Below are positions 1 through 11,552 of a DNA stretch of 64,000 nucleotides, one piece after another. The stretch lies in the NCBI GenBank assembly GCA_009599575.1, contig VWND01000005.1, positions 1-64,000 on the forward strand, given 5' to 3'. Origin of the DNA: Blumeriella jaapii. Taxonomy: Eukaryota > Ascomycota > Leotiomycetes > Helotiales > Drepanopezizaceae. Within the stretch, counting starts at the first letter, position 1, and the number at the start of each line of letters is the position of its first letter. Both the position numbers and the translations under genes were made by a program. The notes below the pieces were generated by a model, which was not told where the DNA came from, made no database searches, and saw only the letters and a list, made by a program, of their open reading frames with translations.

Positions 1-1322
1 CCTTTTCCATTTTTTCCATCTCCCCTCTTTCCCTTTTCCTTTTTTCCCCTCTTCCACCCTTCTTTCTCTCCACCCTTTTTGCCATCCATCCATCCATCCA
101 CTGTCTCCAAGCCTCAAGCCTCAAGCTCCCCGGGAGAGGAGGGAGAGGAGGGGGAGGCATGAGGTTGTGCGGATTTCAGCGAGCTCTTTTCCGACGGACG
201 TTCGATAGGGAAGTCGTTGATGTCGTCGGTGTTAATGATGTTTTTTGATGTGTTGATGTTGTTGATGTTGTTGATGTTGTTAATGGCATTAACGATGTTA
301 ACGATGTTAATAGTATTAACGATATTGACGATATTAACGATATTGACGATATGAGCGATGTTGGCGATATTAACGATATCAACGATTTCAATCATATAAA
401 TTATATCGATTTTATCGATTATATCGATTATATCAATTATATCAATTACATCAATTGTATCAATCATATCAATCTCATCAATCTCATCAATAATAATAAT
501 ATCATTAACATCATCAATCTCATCAATTTCATCAATCTCATCAACAATAATAATATCATCATCATCATCATCATCATCACACACTTAACTTCCACGCTTC
601 ATTCAACTCTGCGCCTATGTGTACTAATCTGCACCAAAGATGATGGATGCCAGCGTCGCTTCGCTTCCCCCCACCCCCCCACCCCCCTCACCCGTCCACC
701 CCGGTAGATACCCATCCCCGTTTCGGGATAAAAAAAGCAAGACTCGGAGAGTGAGCGTTTCGTGAGCCACCACCGGTCTTTCCACAACAACGACTCCTCC
801 CAATGCCAAAGTCCCGTCATCCAATTCCATTGCCCCTCCCCCCTACCCCCCTCCCCCCCCCCCCTTCCCCCCTTCCCCCCACCCCGCCCCCCCCTCTCCC
901 CGGTCAATTATAAACGAGAATCCCATTTCGATCGGTACAAACAAACATAGCGGTAGCAAGCAACCCCCCCCAAAAATACACTACACCAAACGACTCGCTT
1001 GGCCCACATTATGGAGAATCGCAGGAGGAAACCCAAGAGACAAACAAAACCCACCCAAAAAAATCATGACGCCAGGCACAGGTGGGCGGCAGTGCTCGGC
1101 CCTCGCTCGCGGAATCGTACGACGTGATTCGGGAACTCCGGAACAAGATAAAATCCCAACGTGGTCAGGCTCTGGTGAGACAGCCGCGCCCCATAAACTC
1201 CGATAAGGATTTCCACACCCAACGCCGGCGCCAAGTGACGGGGGGGGAGAGTGGATTCCCCCCATGAAACAAAATCAAACGTGGGGCGCGTCAGGCGTCG
1301 TGGGGTAGGTGCGAGACCCGGC
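1..1322. other. Gene-free left edge, simple-sequence rich
   Basis: No supportable gene is seen. Positions about 1-100 are C/T-rich. A degenerate ATC/GAT-type repeat fills about 215-580, followed by a homopyrimidine stretch at about 665-905 with long C runs. The rest (about 950-1320) is unremarkable and is probably the 3' flank of the leftward G-alpha gene. The left part continues beyond the window. Confidence 0.6.
215..580. repeat. Degenerate 3/9-nt ATC-type repeat
   Basis: The top strand runs from GTTGATGTT-like units (about 225-340) through ATTGACGAT and ATCAATNNN units to a pure ATC run at about 557-580. Both strands stay open for more than 110 codons because of the repeat, encoding monotonous x-Ile-Asn/Asp tripeptides. 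There is no conserved protein feature, so it is read as a decayed micro/minisatellite and not a gene. Confidence 0.7.
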
Positions 1323-2677
1323 CTAGAGGATGCCCGAGTCCTTGAGCGCGTTCTGCAGAATGGTTTCCTTCACGGCCGCGAAGACCAGGCGGATGTTGGA
1401 GGTGTCCGTGGCTTGGGTGAGACTGTGGCCATGCTTAGCGCGGGCCGCGTCTCGGCGCGGGAGGGATCGACTTACTGGGGGTAGAGGTTCAGATGCGCGC
1501 GGTTCACCTGGTTGAAGCGCCAGAGCAGGTATTTCGAGGCCCGGTTGATGTCGTTGCCGCCCGAGTAGTCGGGGAAGTAGTTGCTCAGCGGTGACCGGCC
1601 CAGCTTGGTGCGGAACAGGTCGACCTTGTTGAGGAACAGGATGATGCTGGTGCGCATGAACCATCGCGAGTTCACGACCGAGTCGAACAGGACCAGGCTC
1701 TCCATCATCCGGTTCTGGGACGCGCCGTGAGTCCGGGTCCGGAGGGGGGGAAGGGAGGGGATCGGATCGCACGCACCTGATTGCTCTCTTCCAGCAGCAC
1801 CTGATCGTACTCGCTCAGCGCGACGCAGAAGATGATGGACGTGACGTTCTCGAAGCAGTGGATCCACTTCTTCCTCTCGCTCCGCTGGCCTCCCACGTCG
1901 AACATGCTAGGCGCGCGTTAGCCCTCGGCCGGCCGGTCGCGGGCGTCCGCGGCGGGGCGCACTCACTGTATGCTCAAGGAGCCCATGGTAAACCTCGTCT
2001 CGTAGATGCCGGTGGTCTTCGTTCGCGCGCGCAGCACGTCGGCCTCGATGGGGATGTAGTCGGGCGCCGCGATGCGGTTGGCTTCCTCGAAGAAGCTGAG
2101 CACGCGGGGGGGTTAGCAGGCGCGTCGGCGGGGTCGCGCGAGGCAGGAGCACCTACTAGGGCGCCGAGTCCATCAGGTAGAACTCGCTCTGCCGCTCCAA
2201 GAGGGTCTCGATGCTCGCGTCCCGCCACAGGGCGACGACGGCCAGGCCGACCTTGGCGTGGAGCGGCATGTGCGGATCCGGGTCGACGTGGTACGCCCAC
2301 AGGTAGTCGCTGTACTCGGCGTTCGTGGGATCGGTGGGCTCGATGCCGAACTGGCGCATGGCGCCGATCAAGGCTTTCGCACAATCAATCAGGTTCTTGT
2401 AGATGGTCAGCCGGTAGAGGGCCAGTTCGTCGACCGTGTAGCCGTTCTGGTGGATGATCTTCATCTGCTTGACGATGGTCGACTTGCCGCTCTCTCCAGA
2501 GCCTGCGCGCACCGGTTAGCCCAGCTGGCCAGATGGGGGAGGGCGGCGCGTACCCAAGAGCAGGATCTTGCACTCCCGGCGCAGGCGTCGCGAGTCCTCC
2601 TCCAGCTTCTTGTCGATCATCTGGCTCCGCTTCTTCTGCTCCGTCTCGTCGCCATTTGTGCTCATGCACGCACCCAT
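1323..2677 (-). CDS. gna-3: Heterotrimeric G-protein alpha subunit, group III (GanB/GNA-3 type)
   Basis: Six exons: 2677-2554, 2502-2157, 2095-1967, 1906-1777, 1714-1476 and 1422-1323, giving 355 residues, the usual length. It is the GTP-binding alpha subunit that relays signals from seven-helix receptors; fungal group III members act upstream of adenylate cyclase in nutrient sensing and germination. Visible motifs: MGACMS N-terminus (Gly2 myristoylation, Cys4 palmitoylation), P-loop GSGESGKST at about 42-50 (split by intron 1), switch I with catalytic Arg181 and Thr184, DVGGQ at 203-207, NKVD, and a C-terminal KDSGIL. The terminal hexapeptide lacks the Cys at -4 used by pertussis toxin, which separates this group from group I (FadA/GNA-1). 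All introns (51-62 nt) keep frame. Its upstream side faces a 5 kb repeat desert. Identity is near certain; the group assignment is strong. Confidence 0.96.
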
Positions 2678-2819
2678 CCTCCTGCTCGTCGGGCTGCCCA
2701 CGCAGCGTGTACCTGCTCGGCGTGCGTATGGGCGGCCAGCGGAGACGGGACGGAGGAGGAGGAGGAGGAGGAGGAGGAGGAGGAGGATGGAGGACGGACG
2801 AGGACCGAGGACGGAGGAT

Positions 2820-2985
2820 GGACGATGGACGACGACAGAGGACGGACGACTGATGGCTGACGACTGATGGCTGACGACTGACGACTGACGACTAGCGACC
2901 GACAAGTGGCGACCAACAACTGGCGACCAACAACTGGCGACCGAGAACTGGCGACGGACAACTGGCGACAACTGACGACTGACGA
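2820..2985. repeat. Degenerate approximately 10-nt minisatellite
   Basis: Tandem, imperfect units of the type GACGACTGATGGCT, drifting into GACCAACAACTGGC and GACNGACAACTGGC. It lies about 150 nt upstream of the G-alpha start codon, so it is probably within or next to its promoter or 5' leader. Confidence 0.7.
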
Positions 2986-3340
2986 TAGATCCTCCTCGGG
3001 GGTTGCAGGCAGCCTCGAATTGAATCGCGTCGAGGCGAATGGATTCGAGTCGAGTCTGGGCCGGGCTTAGCTCGAGGTCGAGCCGGAGACGAGGTGCGAC
3101 AATGCGCGCGGGCTGGGGGGGGGGGGGAGAGGGGAGGGGGGTGGAAGGGGGAGGGGGGGGGTTTTTCTCGTCGAGAGCGATCGAAGCTTCGGTCAGGGCG
3201 CCTGTCGATGGAGGATCATGGGGCCCTTGCCGCTTCGAGGTGGGCACTGGAGAAGGAAGGAAGAGGGGAGGGGGAGGGAGAGGGAGAGGAAGAAAGAATT
3301 AATGATTAAGAGCGGGGGGGTGCAAAGTTGCGATGTGGGG

Positions 3341-3460
3341 ATTTGGGGGTGGTGGTGGTGGTGGTGGTGGTGGTGTTGGTGGTGAAGGTGGTGGTGGTGA
3401 AGGTGGTGGTGATGGTGGTGTTGGTGGTGGTGGTGGTAACGGTGGTAACGGTGGTAATGG
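3341..3460. repeat. GGT trinucleotide microsatellite
   Basis: Nearly pure GGT/GGTGGTGAA units extend over about 120 nt, ending in GGTAAC units. Confidence 0.85.
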
Positions 3461-4804
3461 TCTGGTGTCGTTCGTGGTGGTGTCGAGGTGGTGGAAAAAG
3501 CCCACGTTCCGACGGGGCTTGCGCGCTCTGCGCTCTGCGCTCTGCGCTCTGCTGCCCGCGCTCTGCTCTGCTGCGCTGCGCTGCGGCACTAAGTCAAGTA
3601 CTTTCCCCGCCGAGCGATGCGATGCGATGCGATGCGATGTGATGCCAACTCCCGTCCGTCGTCAGAGGTTCGAGACAGCGGCTCCGGATCCGGGTCCGAG
3701 GCCACGGTGGCTTGCGGGAGGGTTGAGGTGGGTGAGGTGAGGTGGGTGAGGTGGGTTGAGGTGAGTCGGGTCCAGTCCAGCACAGTAGGTAGACAGCACA
3801 ACTCACAGCTGCTGGATGTACATGTATAGAGATGGAGATCGAGGTATAGATATATGGAGGTGAGTGGAGGTGAGAGGTGAGTTAAAATGAGTTGAGATGA
3901 GTTGAGGTGCGTTGAGTCGAGTCCAGTAGACAGCACAACTACTGGATATGTATATGTACTGGATATGTAAATGTATTTGTGTATGTAAATGTACATGTAT
4001 TTGTATTTGTATATGTATACATGTATATGTAGATGTATGTGTACTGGATATGTGTATATATATGTGCTATATATGTACTGGATATGTGCATACATATATA
4101 CTGTATATGTACTGTATATGTGTATATAGGTAAATAAATATACTGTATATATACTGTATACATACTGTACATATACTGTATGTACACTATACATATACAT
4201 ATATCGCGATATACACACCCACACCCACATACACACACACACACACTTTCGATCTCTATCGGGAATACAAAGTTATATCCGACCTCCACTACCAGTCGGG
4301 GTCGGGTCGGGTCTGCGGCCCGCACGCACGTGGTGTGGTACGGTATGTCGTAGCCGTGGCCGTGGCACGGTCATGTGATGTGATGTGTCGCGTGGTTGAC
4401 CATATCTACATACAGACGAAGGGGGCGAGTAGATGTGCGGTGCGGTGCGGTGCGACGCGGTACGGTACGGTACGGTACGGCAGCCACCATCCCATCCCAT
4501 CCCATCCCATCCCATCTCATACCAAACAGTCTAAGGAGGTCGTTTCAAAGCGCCGCGATTGCCCTCCCCCTTCCCCCCCCCCCCCACCCGCTGCATATGT
4601 ACCGTGCTGCACCCGTAGATTGAGATCTGCTGCGGCGCCGCACATCCAAGCTCCAAGGGCCTCGAACGACGACCGGTGCGTCGGGGCTGGGAGGATGCTG
4701 CTGGTCGCCCGGAGGAGGATTCGCACGAAGGATCGAAGGATCACCAGATGATGCCCATGCCCGTGCTCGTGCCCATGCACCGCCGGCGAGGGAAAGGTCC
4801 GGAG

Positions 4805-5030
4805 GGGGAGGGAGGAGGAGGGGAGGGGGGGGAGGGGGGAGGAGGGAGAAGAGGAGGAGGAGGAGGAGGAGGAGGAGGAGGAGGAAGAATAAGAACAAGA
4901 AAAACCCAGAAGAAGAAGAAGAAGAAGAAGAGAAGAAGAAGAAGAAGCAGAAGCAGAAGCAGAAGAAGAGGAAGAGGAAGAAGAATAACAACCAGAAGAA
5001 CAAGAACAAGAACAAGAACAACCAATAGAA
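4805..5030. repeat. Purine-only GGA to GAA microsatellite tract
   Basis: The top strand is almost purely purine for more than 200 nt, changing from GGA units to GAA units and ending in AACAAG units. Such mirror-type purine tracts can adopt triplex structures; this is inference only. Confidence 0.8.
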
Positions 5031-5274
5031 ACAAGGTGGATCCATATACAGTACATACAGTACATACAGTACATACAGCCTGTGAAAAAATGCCATTTCT
5101 TCGGTATCGAGACGTGCTATGTGTGTACAACAGTACACACATCCATCGTGACACTACTGTACAGAACAGGACAAGACGCCGGTAGCGTGGGCCTGCTTTG
5201 ATCTAATCAAAGAAAACGTGGATGGATGTGGATGTACAGTACATATTCTACGTACAGTAAGAGCATGGCCATGG

Positions 5275-5465
5275 CCATAGCAATAGCAGTTATTATAACA
5301 GTAAGAATAACAGTTATAATAGCAGTTATGATAGCAGTTATTATAGCAGTGATCATCATAGCAATTTAACAGTAATTATAGCAGTGATCATCATAGCAAT
5401 TTAACAGTGATAATAATAGCAATTATAACTGTAGTCATAACAGTAATCACAACAGTGTTTATAAA
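5275..5465. repeat. Degenerate 9-nt ATAGCAGTT-like repeat
   Basis: Imperfect units such as ATAGCAGTT, ATAACAGTA and ATAGCAGTG succeed one another in register for nearly 200 nt in AT-rich DNA. Two longer segments around 5340-5410 (with GTGATCATCATAGCAATTTAACAG) repeat almost exactly. Confidence 0.65.
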
Positions 5466-6269
5466 AACACACATATGCACACGTACACATGTAGGTATTA
5501 TACATACATAAAATTCAACACATTATACAAATACACACATTTACACACATACACACATACACACATACACACAAGCACACAACATACAACATACTGTACT
5601 GTACAACCAAAAACAGCCCAAACCCCCAGCCCAAACCCCAGCATACACAGTACACACACACCACATACCAACCCACCACCACTATCTCCCCACCCACCTA
5701 ATCAATAAACAATCCCACAGCTCCACCCGATAAACCCAATCCATCCATCATCATCCACCACCATCACCACCATCACCACCACCATCACCACACCACCACC
5801 ACCACCAGCAACCACCACCACCACCATCCACCACCAACCAACCATCATCACCACCATCATCCACCACCAGCCAGCCCATCATCCACCACCACCATCACCA
5901 CCAGCAGCCACCACCACCACATCCACCACAGCCACCACATCTACCACAACCACAACCACCACCATCCAGCCAACCGAACCCCCATCCCATCCAACCCCAT
6001 CCCATCCCACCACACACACAACCATCCCTCCATCCAACTCCAGCCAACTCAGCCAACCTAACCCCATCCCATCCAACCCCATTCAACCCCATCCCATCCC
6101 ATCCCATCCAACCCATCCAACCCATCCCAACCCTACCTACCCTACCCACCCCATCCACCGAACCGGCAATCTCACATCTCACATCTCACATCTCACGTCT
6201 ACGACGGCCCCAAGACGAACGGAGCCGTCGTGGCCTGACTTGACTCCCTTTTTTTTTCCTGCTACGGAG

Positions 6270-6950
6270 GAAGGAAGGTAGGTAGGTGGTGGGTGGGTAG
6301 GTAGGGAGGTAGGGAGGGAGGGAGGGAGGTAGGTAGGTAGGTAGGTAGGTAGGGAGGGAGGGAGGGAGGGGGGGAGGGGGGGCGGGTGGGAAGGGAGGGA
6401 GGGGGGGAGGGAGGGAGGGAGGTAGGGAGGGAGGGAGGTAGGTAGGTGGGTGGGTGGGTAGGTGTAGTACAGTATTGTATTGTATTGTATGTGCTGTGGA
6501 TAGGTACTGTAGGTGGGTAGGTAGGTGGTGGATGGGTGGGTAGGTAAGTGGATAGGTAGATAGGTAGAGTGTATAGAAAGGTAGATAGGTAGATAGGTAG
6601 ATATGTAGAAAGGCAGGTAGGTAGAAAGGTAGGTAGATAGATATATATGTAGATATATATGTAGATACTGTATGTAGATACTGTATGTAGATACTGTATG
6701 TGGATACTGTATGTAGATACTGTATGTAGATACTGTAGGTAGATAGTTAGAAAGGTAGGTAGGTAGATAAACATGTAGATAAATACATAAACACTATAGG
6801 TAGATACATAGGTAGAACATGTAGATAAATACATAAATACTATAGGTAGATAAACAGGTAGATATATATGTAAATCCTGCACGTAGATACTGCATGTAAA
6901 TACTCCATGTAAATACCGTAAATAAATAAATAAATATGTAAACACGTAGG
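6270..6950. repeat. GGTA/GGGA then GTAGATACT repeat block
   Basis: The first half is G-rich (GGTAGGTA, GGGAGGGA). The second half consists of GTAGATA/ACTGTATGTAGAT units of 11-12 nt. It encodes nothing but Tyr/Leu/Pro/Ser-rich frames on the minus strand. Confidence 0.75.
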
Positions 6951-7852
6951 TACTCTACAACACACTCACTTATCCACGCCCATCAGATCATGAAAACCAT
7001 CGCAAAGCCATCTTCTCGCCTGCTTGGCCAACACTCGATTCGACTATGCAATCACCGAAGACTCGAACTGTACACTTACTCACTCACCCATCCCGTCACA
7101 AAATGAACAAGAAGATCTTGCACCGTGGGTGAAGAACGTAACGCGCTGTTGGATTTCTCTTTCACTCTCCGCTCTCTCCCGCTCTCTCTCCCTCTCCCTC
7201 TCCCTCTCCCACCCCGCCTCCCCCCCCATCCAGATCTTCATCTCCGTAGCACTGGCACGGAGAGACGTCCGCGTAACTCTGCGTCTGCAATCAAAAATGT
7301 TACCTTAGTACCCCTCCCATTCCCTCCCATTTTCGCTGCTGATGCCCCCTAGATATCTACAGTGTGGGAAAAAGAATCAACAACGCCTGCTGCGCTGCCC
7401 CCCATCTGCCCCCCATCTGCCTGCCCTTTTCCCTTCCCCCCCCCCTTCCCTTGCCATCCCCAAAATAGAGAGCAATGCCATTTTCGTGCCGTGATTTTCA
7501 TCATGCGGAGAGAACTCCCAACCCCATAGTCCTACCCCTTGCCCCCACCGGCCCTCCCAAATTCAGCACGTCATCTCTTCTTCAACGTTGTCAATGATAA
7601 GAGGCGAAATGGGCGAGGGCGGGGGGGAGCGAGGGGGAAACCGCGCCTCCGTACCAAGCTATGCACTGATGAATAGAAAGCAGAACTGCCCACATACAGA
7701 AAAGGCCCTAGTTGGACCTCTTGGCGGGAGCCTCTTTTCTCCCAAGTATAAAATTCTAGCCCCCGACAGATGTCTGCTGACTCGAGATCGCATGTACCCG
7801 GCATCGCTGCCAATGAACAACGGGCGGCCGGGTCGAGTTAAGAGAAACGTTT

Positions 7853-10462
7853 CTATGCAAGATATCCCAATTCATCCTCTTCAAGACGCTCCAGGTACTC
7901 CTTTTCCAGCAAGATATCGATACACTTCTTGATGTCGGGGATCTTGGGGATAAAGCGCGTCTTGATCTGGTTGATACATTCACTAACCAGTTGGGTATGC
8001 TTCATCTTCTGTCGGGCCTTCATGATACGCACAATCGCAGACTGCTCGTCGTTAGTGGCTGCCCAACGTCACCTCACAGACATGGGTCGTGCTTACCTGC
8101 ATGAGTAGCTTTCTGTCCTCCTCAACGGTCTTGTGGGTATCATCGACTTCCTGCTTCTGCTCAGACTTGATTGGGATGTTCAAGTTGATGCGGATCTTCT
8201 TGCTCTTGAAGTCATAGTTGAGAGCAAAGATCTTGCCTGGGCCGGGCTTGTCTCCTTCGGGTGACATCGTGAGGACCTTGGCCTTCAAAAAGATAGACAG
8301 ACAGGGATCGAGGACATCAACGGAGAGCTGGGTGGAGGAGGAGATGTCTTCGTAGCTGTTCCTGTCCTTCTCATTGAAGAGCAGCAACACGGCCATCTGA
8401 TAGGTGGAGACCTGGAATGTGTAGGGGGTCTTCATGTTCTTGGGATAGTTGACCTTGACCTCTCCCTTGCACAGTTGCCACAGCCAGGTGAGTTCCTCCC
8501 AATGTGCTTCTGGTCGTAAAATGCCGTGAAGCGCTCGTAGGCCTTGACGATCTCGGCCGGCGCAGTGAACTCGGTGTTGGGAGGATTGAGTGGCCAGAAG
8601 CCGGTACCCAAGATCGAGTAGGTCGCATCGACTGGCTTGGAATCCCCTGCGGTCAGGTTGCTCTCAAACTCCTTGAACCCAGTGTTCAAGTCCTTGGAAA
8701 TCTGAATATCTTGGAACATGCGCTGCAACTTGTTCGTGTACTCGTAACCACACGCCTCCTTCAACTTGCTGATCATACTGGTCTCCGCGTCGTCCGATGA
8801 CGAGCTGGTGTGTACCAACCGACGGGCCAACATGCGAGAGTAGAATTTCTGAAAGACATCCTTATCTTCAATGTACTTGAAGATAGTCATGATCTGAGTC
8901 AAGGAATTCTCGAGGGCGTTTTCCTCGGCCCCACTCGCGCTCTTCTTCAGCAGAGCATCGGCGTACTTTGCAAGCAACTCGGGCGACTTGTTGGACCCAG
9001 ACTTGCAGACCTGGTTGCGGTTGACGAATTCTCTGCACGCGTTGTCCAGAGACCGAGTAAACTCGGGCTCGTCCTTGAAAGCTTGTTTGACCAGACCTTG
9101 GTACTTGGTGTGGATCTCAAGGAGGGCGTCGACGTAGACCTTCGGCTCGATCTTGTCTGCGTCGGCAGCGATCTTCACGACGGCTGCCAGACCAGCCTTT
9201 CGCACGTGAGTCTCGAATTTGACACGGAGTGGTTCTAGCCCTTCGGGGATTCTAGACAGCAAGTTGTACATGCGCTGCATATCGTCGTACCGATCGTTGT
9301 CCAAAAGAATCTGGAACTCGTCCCGGAGGATAGCAGAGTGATCGGCGATGAGGGCGGTGTTACAGGTCTTCTTCAACGGGAGGATGATATCGGGGTGTAG
9401 GTACATGTTCACCCGCTCTTCTTCTTCATCCAAGCGGATCTCTGCCTTCTTCATGTACTCCACGATGCTGTTTTCTGCAACGAATTGCTTCGACTCGGCT
9501 CGGTAGAAGAGCTTGGTAGCTTCTAAGAATGGCTTCTCAAAATTGTATCGGTAGACGTCGAGGGTTGATTTGGTAGGGTCCGCCTCGTCTAGTCCAAGGG
9601 AAACGAAAGAATCAACTATACTCTTGATCTGGTTGTGCTCGATAGTTTCGCCGTTGCGTTGTCTTTCGACCATCTTGAGGACAGCATCCATGACCTGGGT
9701 ATGGACAGCATTGAACATCGTCATCCGCCACTGAACAAGGTGGAGTGTGTAGACATCGTAGATGTTCTTTTTTCCCTCGTCCATTTCCCGCTTTACCCAA
9801 TGTCGGTTGAGGTACTTGAAAAGGTGGTTGATGTATTTTGCCGCGGTTGTGTACCGGTCCCATTCTCTGATGTAGTAAGCAAGAAGGGCTTCGTCGGCAT
9901 GCGTGCGAGAATTGTTGACCAGATCCTCAAGGTATCCAGTGAGGTAGAGGATGAGATTACTGTAGAGATCCTCTCCTAGGAGATGTGCTGCAGAAGGTTA
10001 GCTCGGTTCGCGGATAGGAGCTGGAAAATAAGTGGCGAGTCCTCAACAGGCGCTGCTATGCGAGAAGCGCTGATAGAGGACTCTTACAACCAGTAAGAGA
10101 ATGCCCGCAGTGCATACCTCCTCGATGCGTGCCCCCGATAAGGCCTGGACCCATACTGCTGACTGCCTTTTGTGATGTACAGAAGTTGTGCACCGCGCTG
10201 TGTTGATGTTAGCCATGAACTTGTTTGCAAGACCGAGGCGACCTACGTATAGACTCCCATGTATGTCGTCATGTCCATGCCATCCTGGAGGTTGCTCATG
10301 ATCTTCGAGACTCCGGCCTCGAGGTATCTCCATCTGCGCACGAATCAGTCTCCCATTTCCAACCACTGGTGGCCAGAGGGTAACGTACGTTGCTCCCAAG
10401 TCCTCTCTATTCGGGATCGGAGGCATGGTGGACACAGGCGCCACCTTCTTTATGCTCGACAT
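7853..10462 (-). CDS. cul1: Cullin-1 (SCF ubiquitin-ligase scaffold), one-base frameshift
   Basis: Five exons: 10462-10389, 10333-10247, 10197-10118, 9987-8097 and 8041-7853. Cullin-1 is the rigid scaffold of SCF E3 ligases: its N-terminal repeats bind Skp1/F-box receptors and its C-terminal half binds Rbx1. Both cullin repeats and the C-terminal winged-helix part are present. The last exon carries the IVRIMK neddylation motif (Lys about 719) and the conserved ending ELGYLA. Without the defect the protein would be about 773 residues, normal for CUL1. At about 8494-8500 the frame slips: IGR and ELTW should join directly, but one base is missing in GGGAGGAAC, so the frame as printed ends at 8432 with a scrambled tail. 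Homology resumes perfectly in the next frame. The start at 10462 (MSSIKK) is chosen as family-like; an upstream in-frame start at 10585 is less likely. Confidence 0.93.
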
Positions 10463-11552
10463 CTCGAGATAGAGTGGTAGTGGTACTCTGATGTGCGAGG
10501 TGGGTGTGGAGTGAACTTGGAGATCGGTCTCCTTCGCGTGACAAGGGGTGGAAGAAGGGGCCTCGAACTTCGCGATTGGAGCCAAACCCCGCAGGTGAAG
10601 GCGGCGAACGGAGAGCTTCTTCTTCGGAGTTCCCCCTCGAAATGAATGACAGGTCTTGTAGTGGTGTTGTTGGAGGTGGGGTGGGAGAGAGGGAATGGAG
10701 CGCGTCGTGCCTTCAAGGCTACGCTCGAGGCTGGCAGGTCCGGGCTAGCTAGGTGGCTGCAGCGGTCGAAGATCGCGGAGGAAAGCTGCAGCACAGAAAG
10801 ACCTGTCCGGCTGTCGGCGCTCGTAGATCTAAGTAGAAGAGAGATCGTGGGTACAGGACCGTGTCCTGTTGGAATGTGTCGGAAAAAGGGAGAGGGGTAT
10901 GGAATGTCGTGGTTTGAAGAAGCCGATAGTTGGGTTCATGACGGCAGGCGGCAGCAGGACGGGAGCCTCAGGTTTGGAACAACTAGCGGGTCACTGATTA
11001 GTCAGGGTCCGTGAATTTTGTTAGCACGTATCACGAGAAATTCACAGGTTGCAATGTGTATTCTTTATGAGTTCATGAGTGACAAACGACAAGCATATCT
11101 ATACCAACGACTTGCTTTCCTTTTTTTCCTCCTTGGCTTGAGACTGATTCCGAAAGAAGCAGATCGAAAGAAGCAGATCAAAATTTCCAAAATTTCAGAA
11201 ACCTTGGCTTCTTTGGGTTCCGTTTCCTGGCCTTTCTTGACCGCATCTTGTTCCGGGCAATGGTCAAGAGCATCCCTCTTACTCAGCCTATGGCTCAGCG
11301 AGACCAAGCGCGTGTACTATCCGCGTTGATCACCAAGGCTTAGCGAGAAGCAATGTGAAATGGCTACGCTTTGGAGTGACGTACTTGAGGAAGGCTTCCA
11401 CCTCCTCTGGCGGAGATAGCATGGACGTACATGCTGTGCAATAAATACATTAGAGCTTAAGTTCCTTAGGTTGTGTCTATCTGAAGACCACTGTAACCAT
11501 CTTCACGAGGCTGTAGACCCCAATCCGGCCCCAGACGCCAGCAAACGCCACG
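10463..11552. other. Intergenic, cullin promoter and convergent 3' flank
   Basis: No gene is supported. The right part holds the 3' flank of the membrane-protein gene ending at 11553; the left part is the cullin promoter. Short open frames have no recognisable content. Confidence 0.6.

Larger units (their letters stand above)
2678..7852. other. 5.2 kb gene desert built of simple repeats
   Basis: No ORF here resembles a protein; long frames on both strands are by-products of repeats. Blocks in order: GGA run (about 2752-2787), a GACNACTGGC-like minisatellite (2820-2985), GGT run (3341-3460), GCGCTCTGC units (3525-3590), GATGC units (3616-3640), GGTGAG/GTTGAG units (3725-3920), TATGTA-rich DNA (3940-4200), CA run (4207-4245), GGTAC and CCCAT pentamers (4437-4515), GGA/GAA runs (4805-5030), an ATAGCAGTT-like repeat (5275-5465), CA units (5470-5600), CCA/CCAT (5745-5960), CCCATCCAA (5975-6140), GGTA/GGGA (6270-6560) and GTAGATACT-like units (6560-6950). 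About 6960-7850 is ordinary, pyrimidine-rich DNA. Confidence 0.8.

Noticed and set aside
4517..5185. Several overlapping Ser-, Leu- or Lys/Arg-rich frames on both strands
   Set aside because: They arise from the GGA/GAA microsatellite in different frames.
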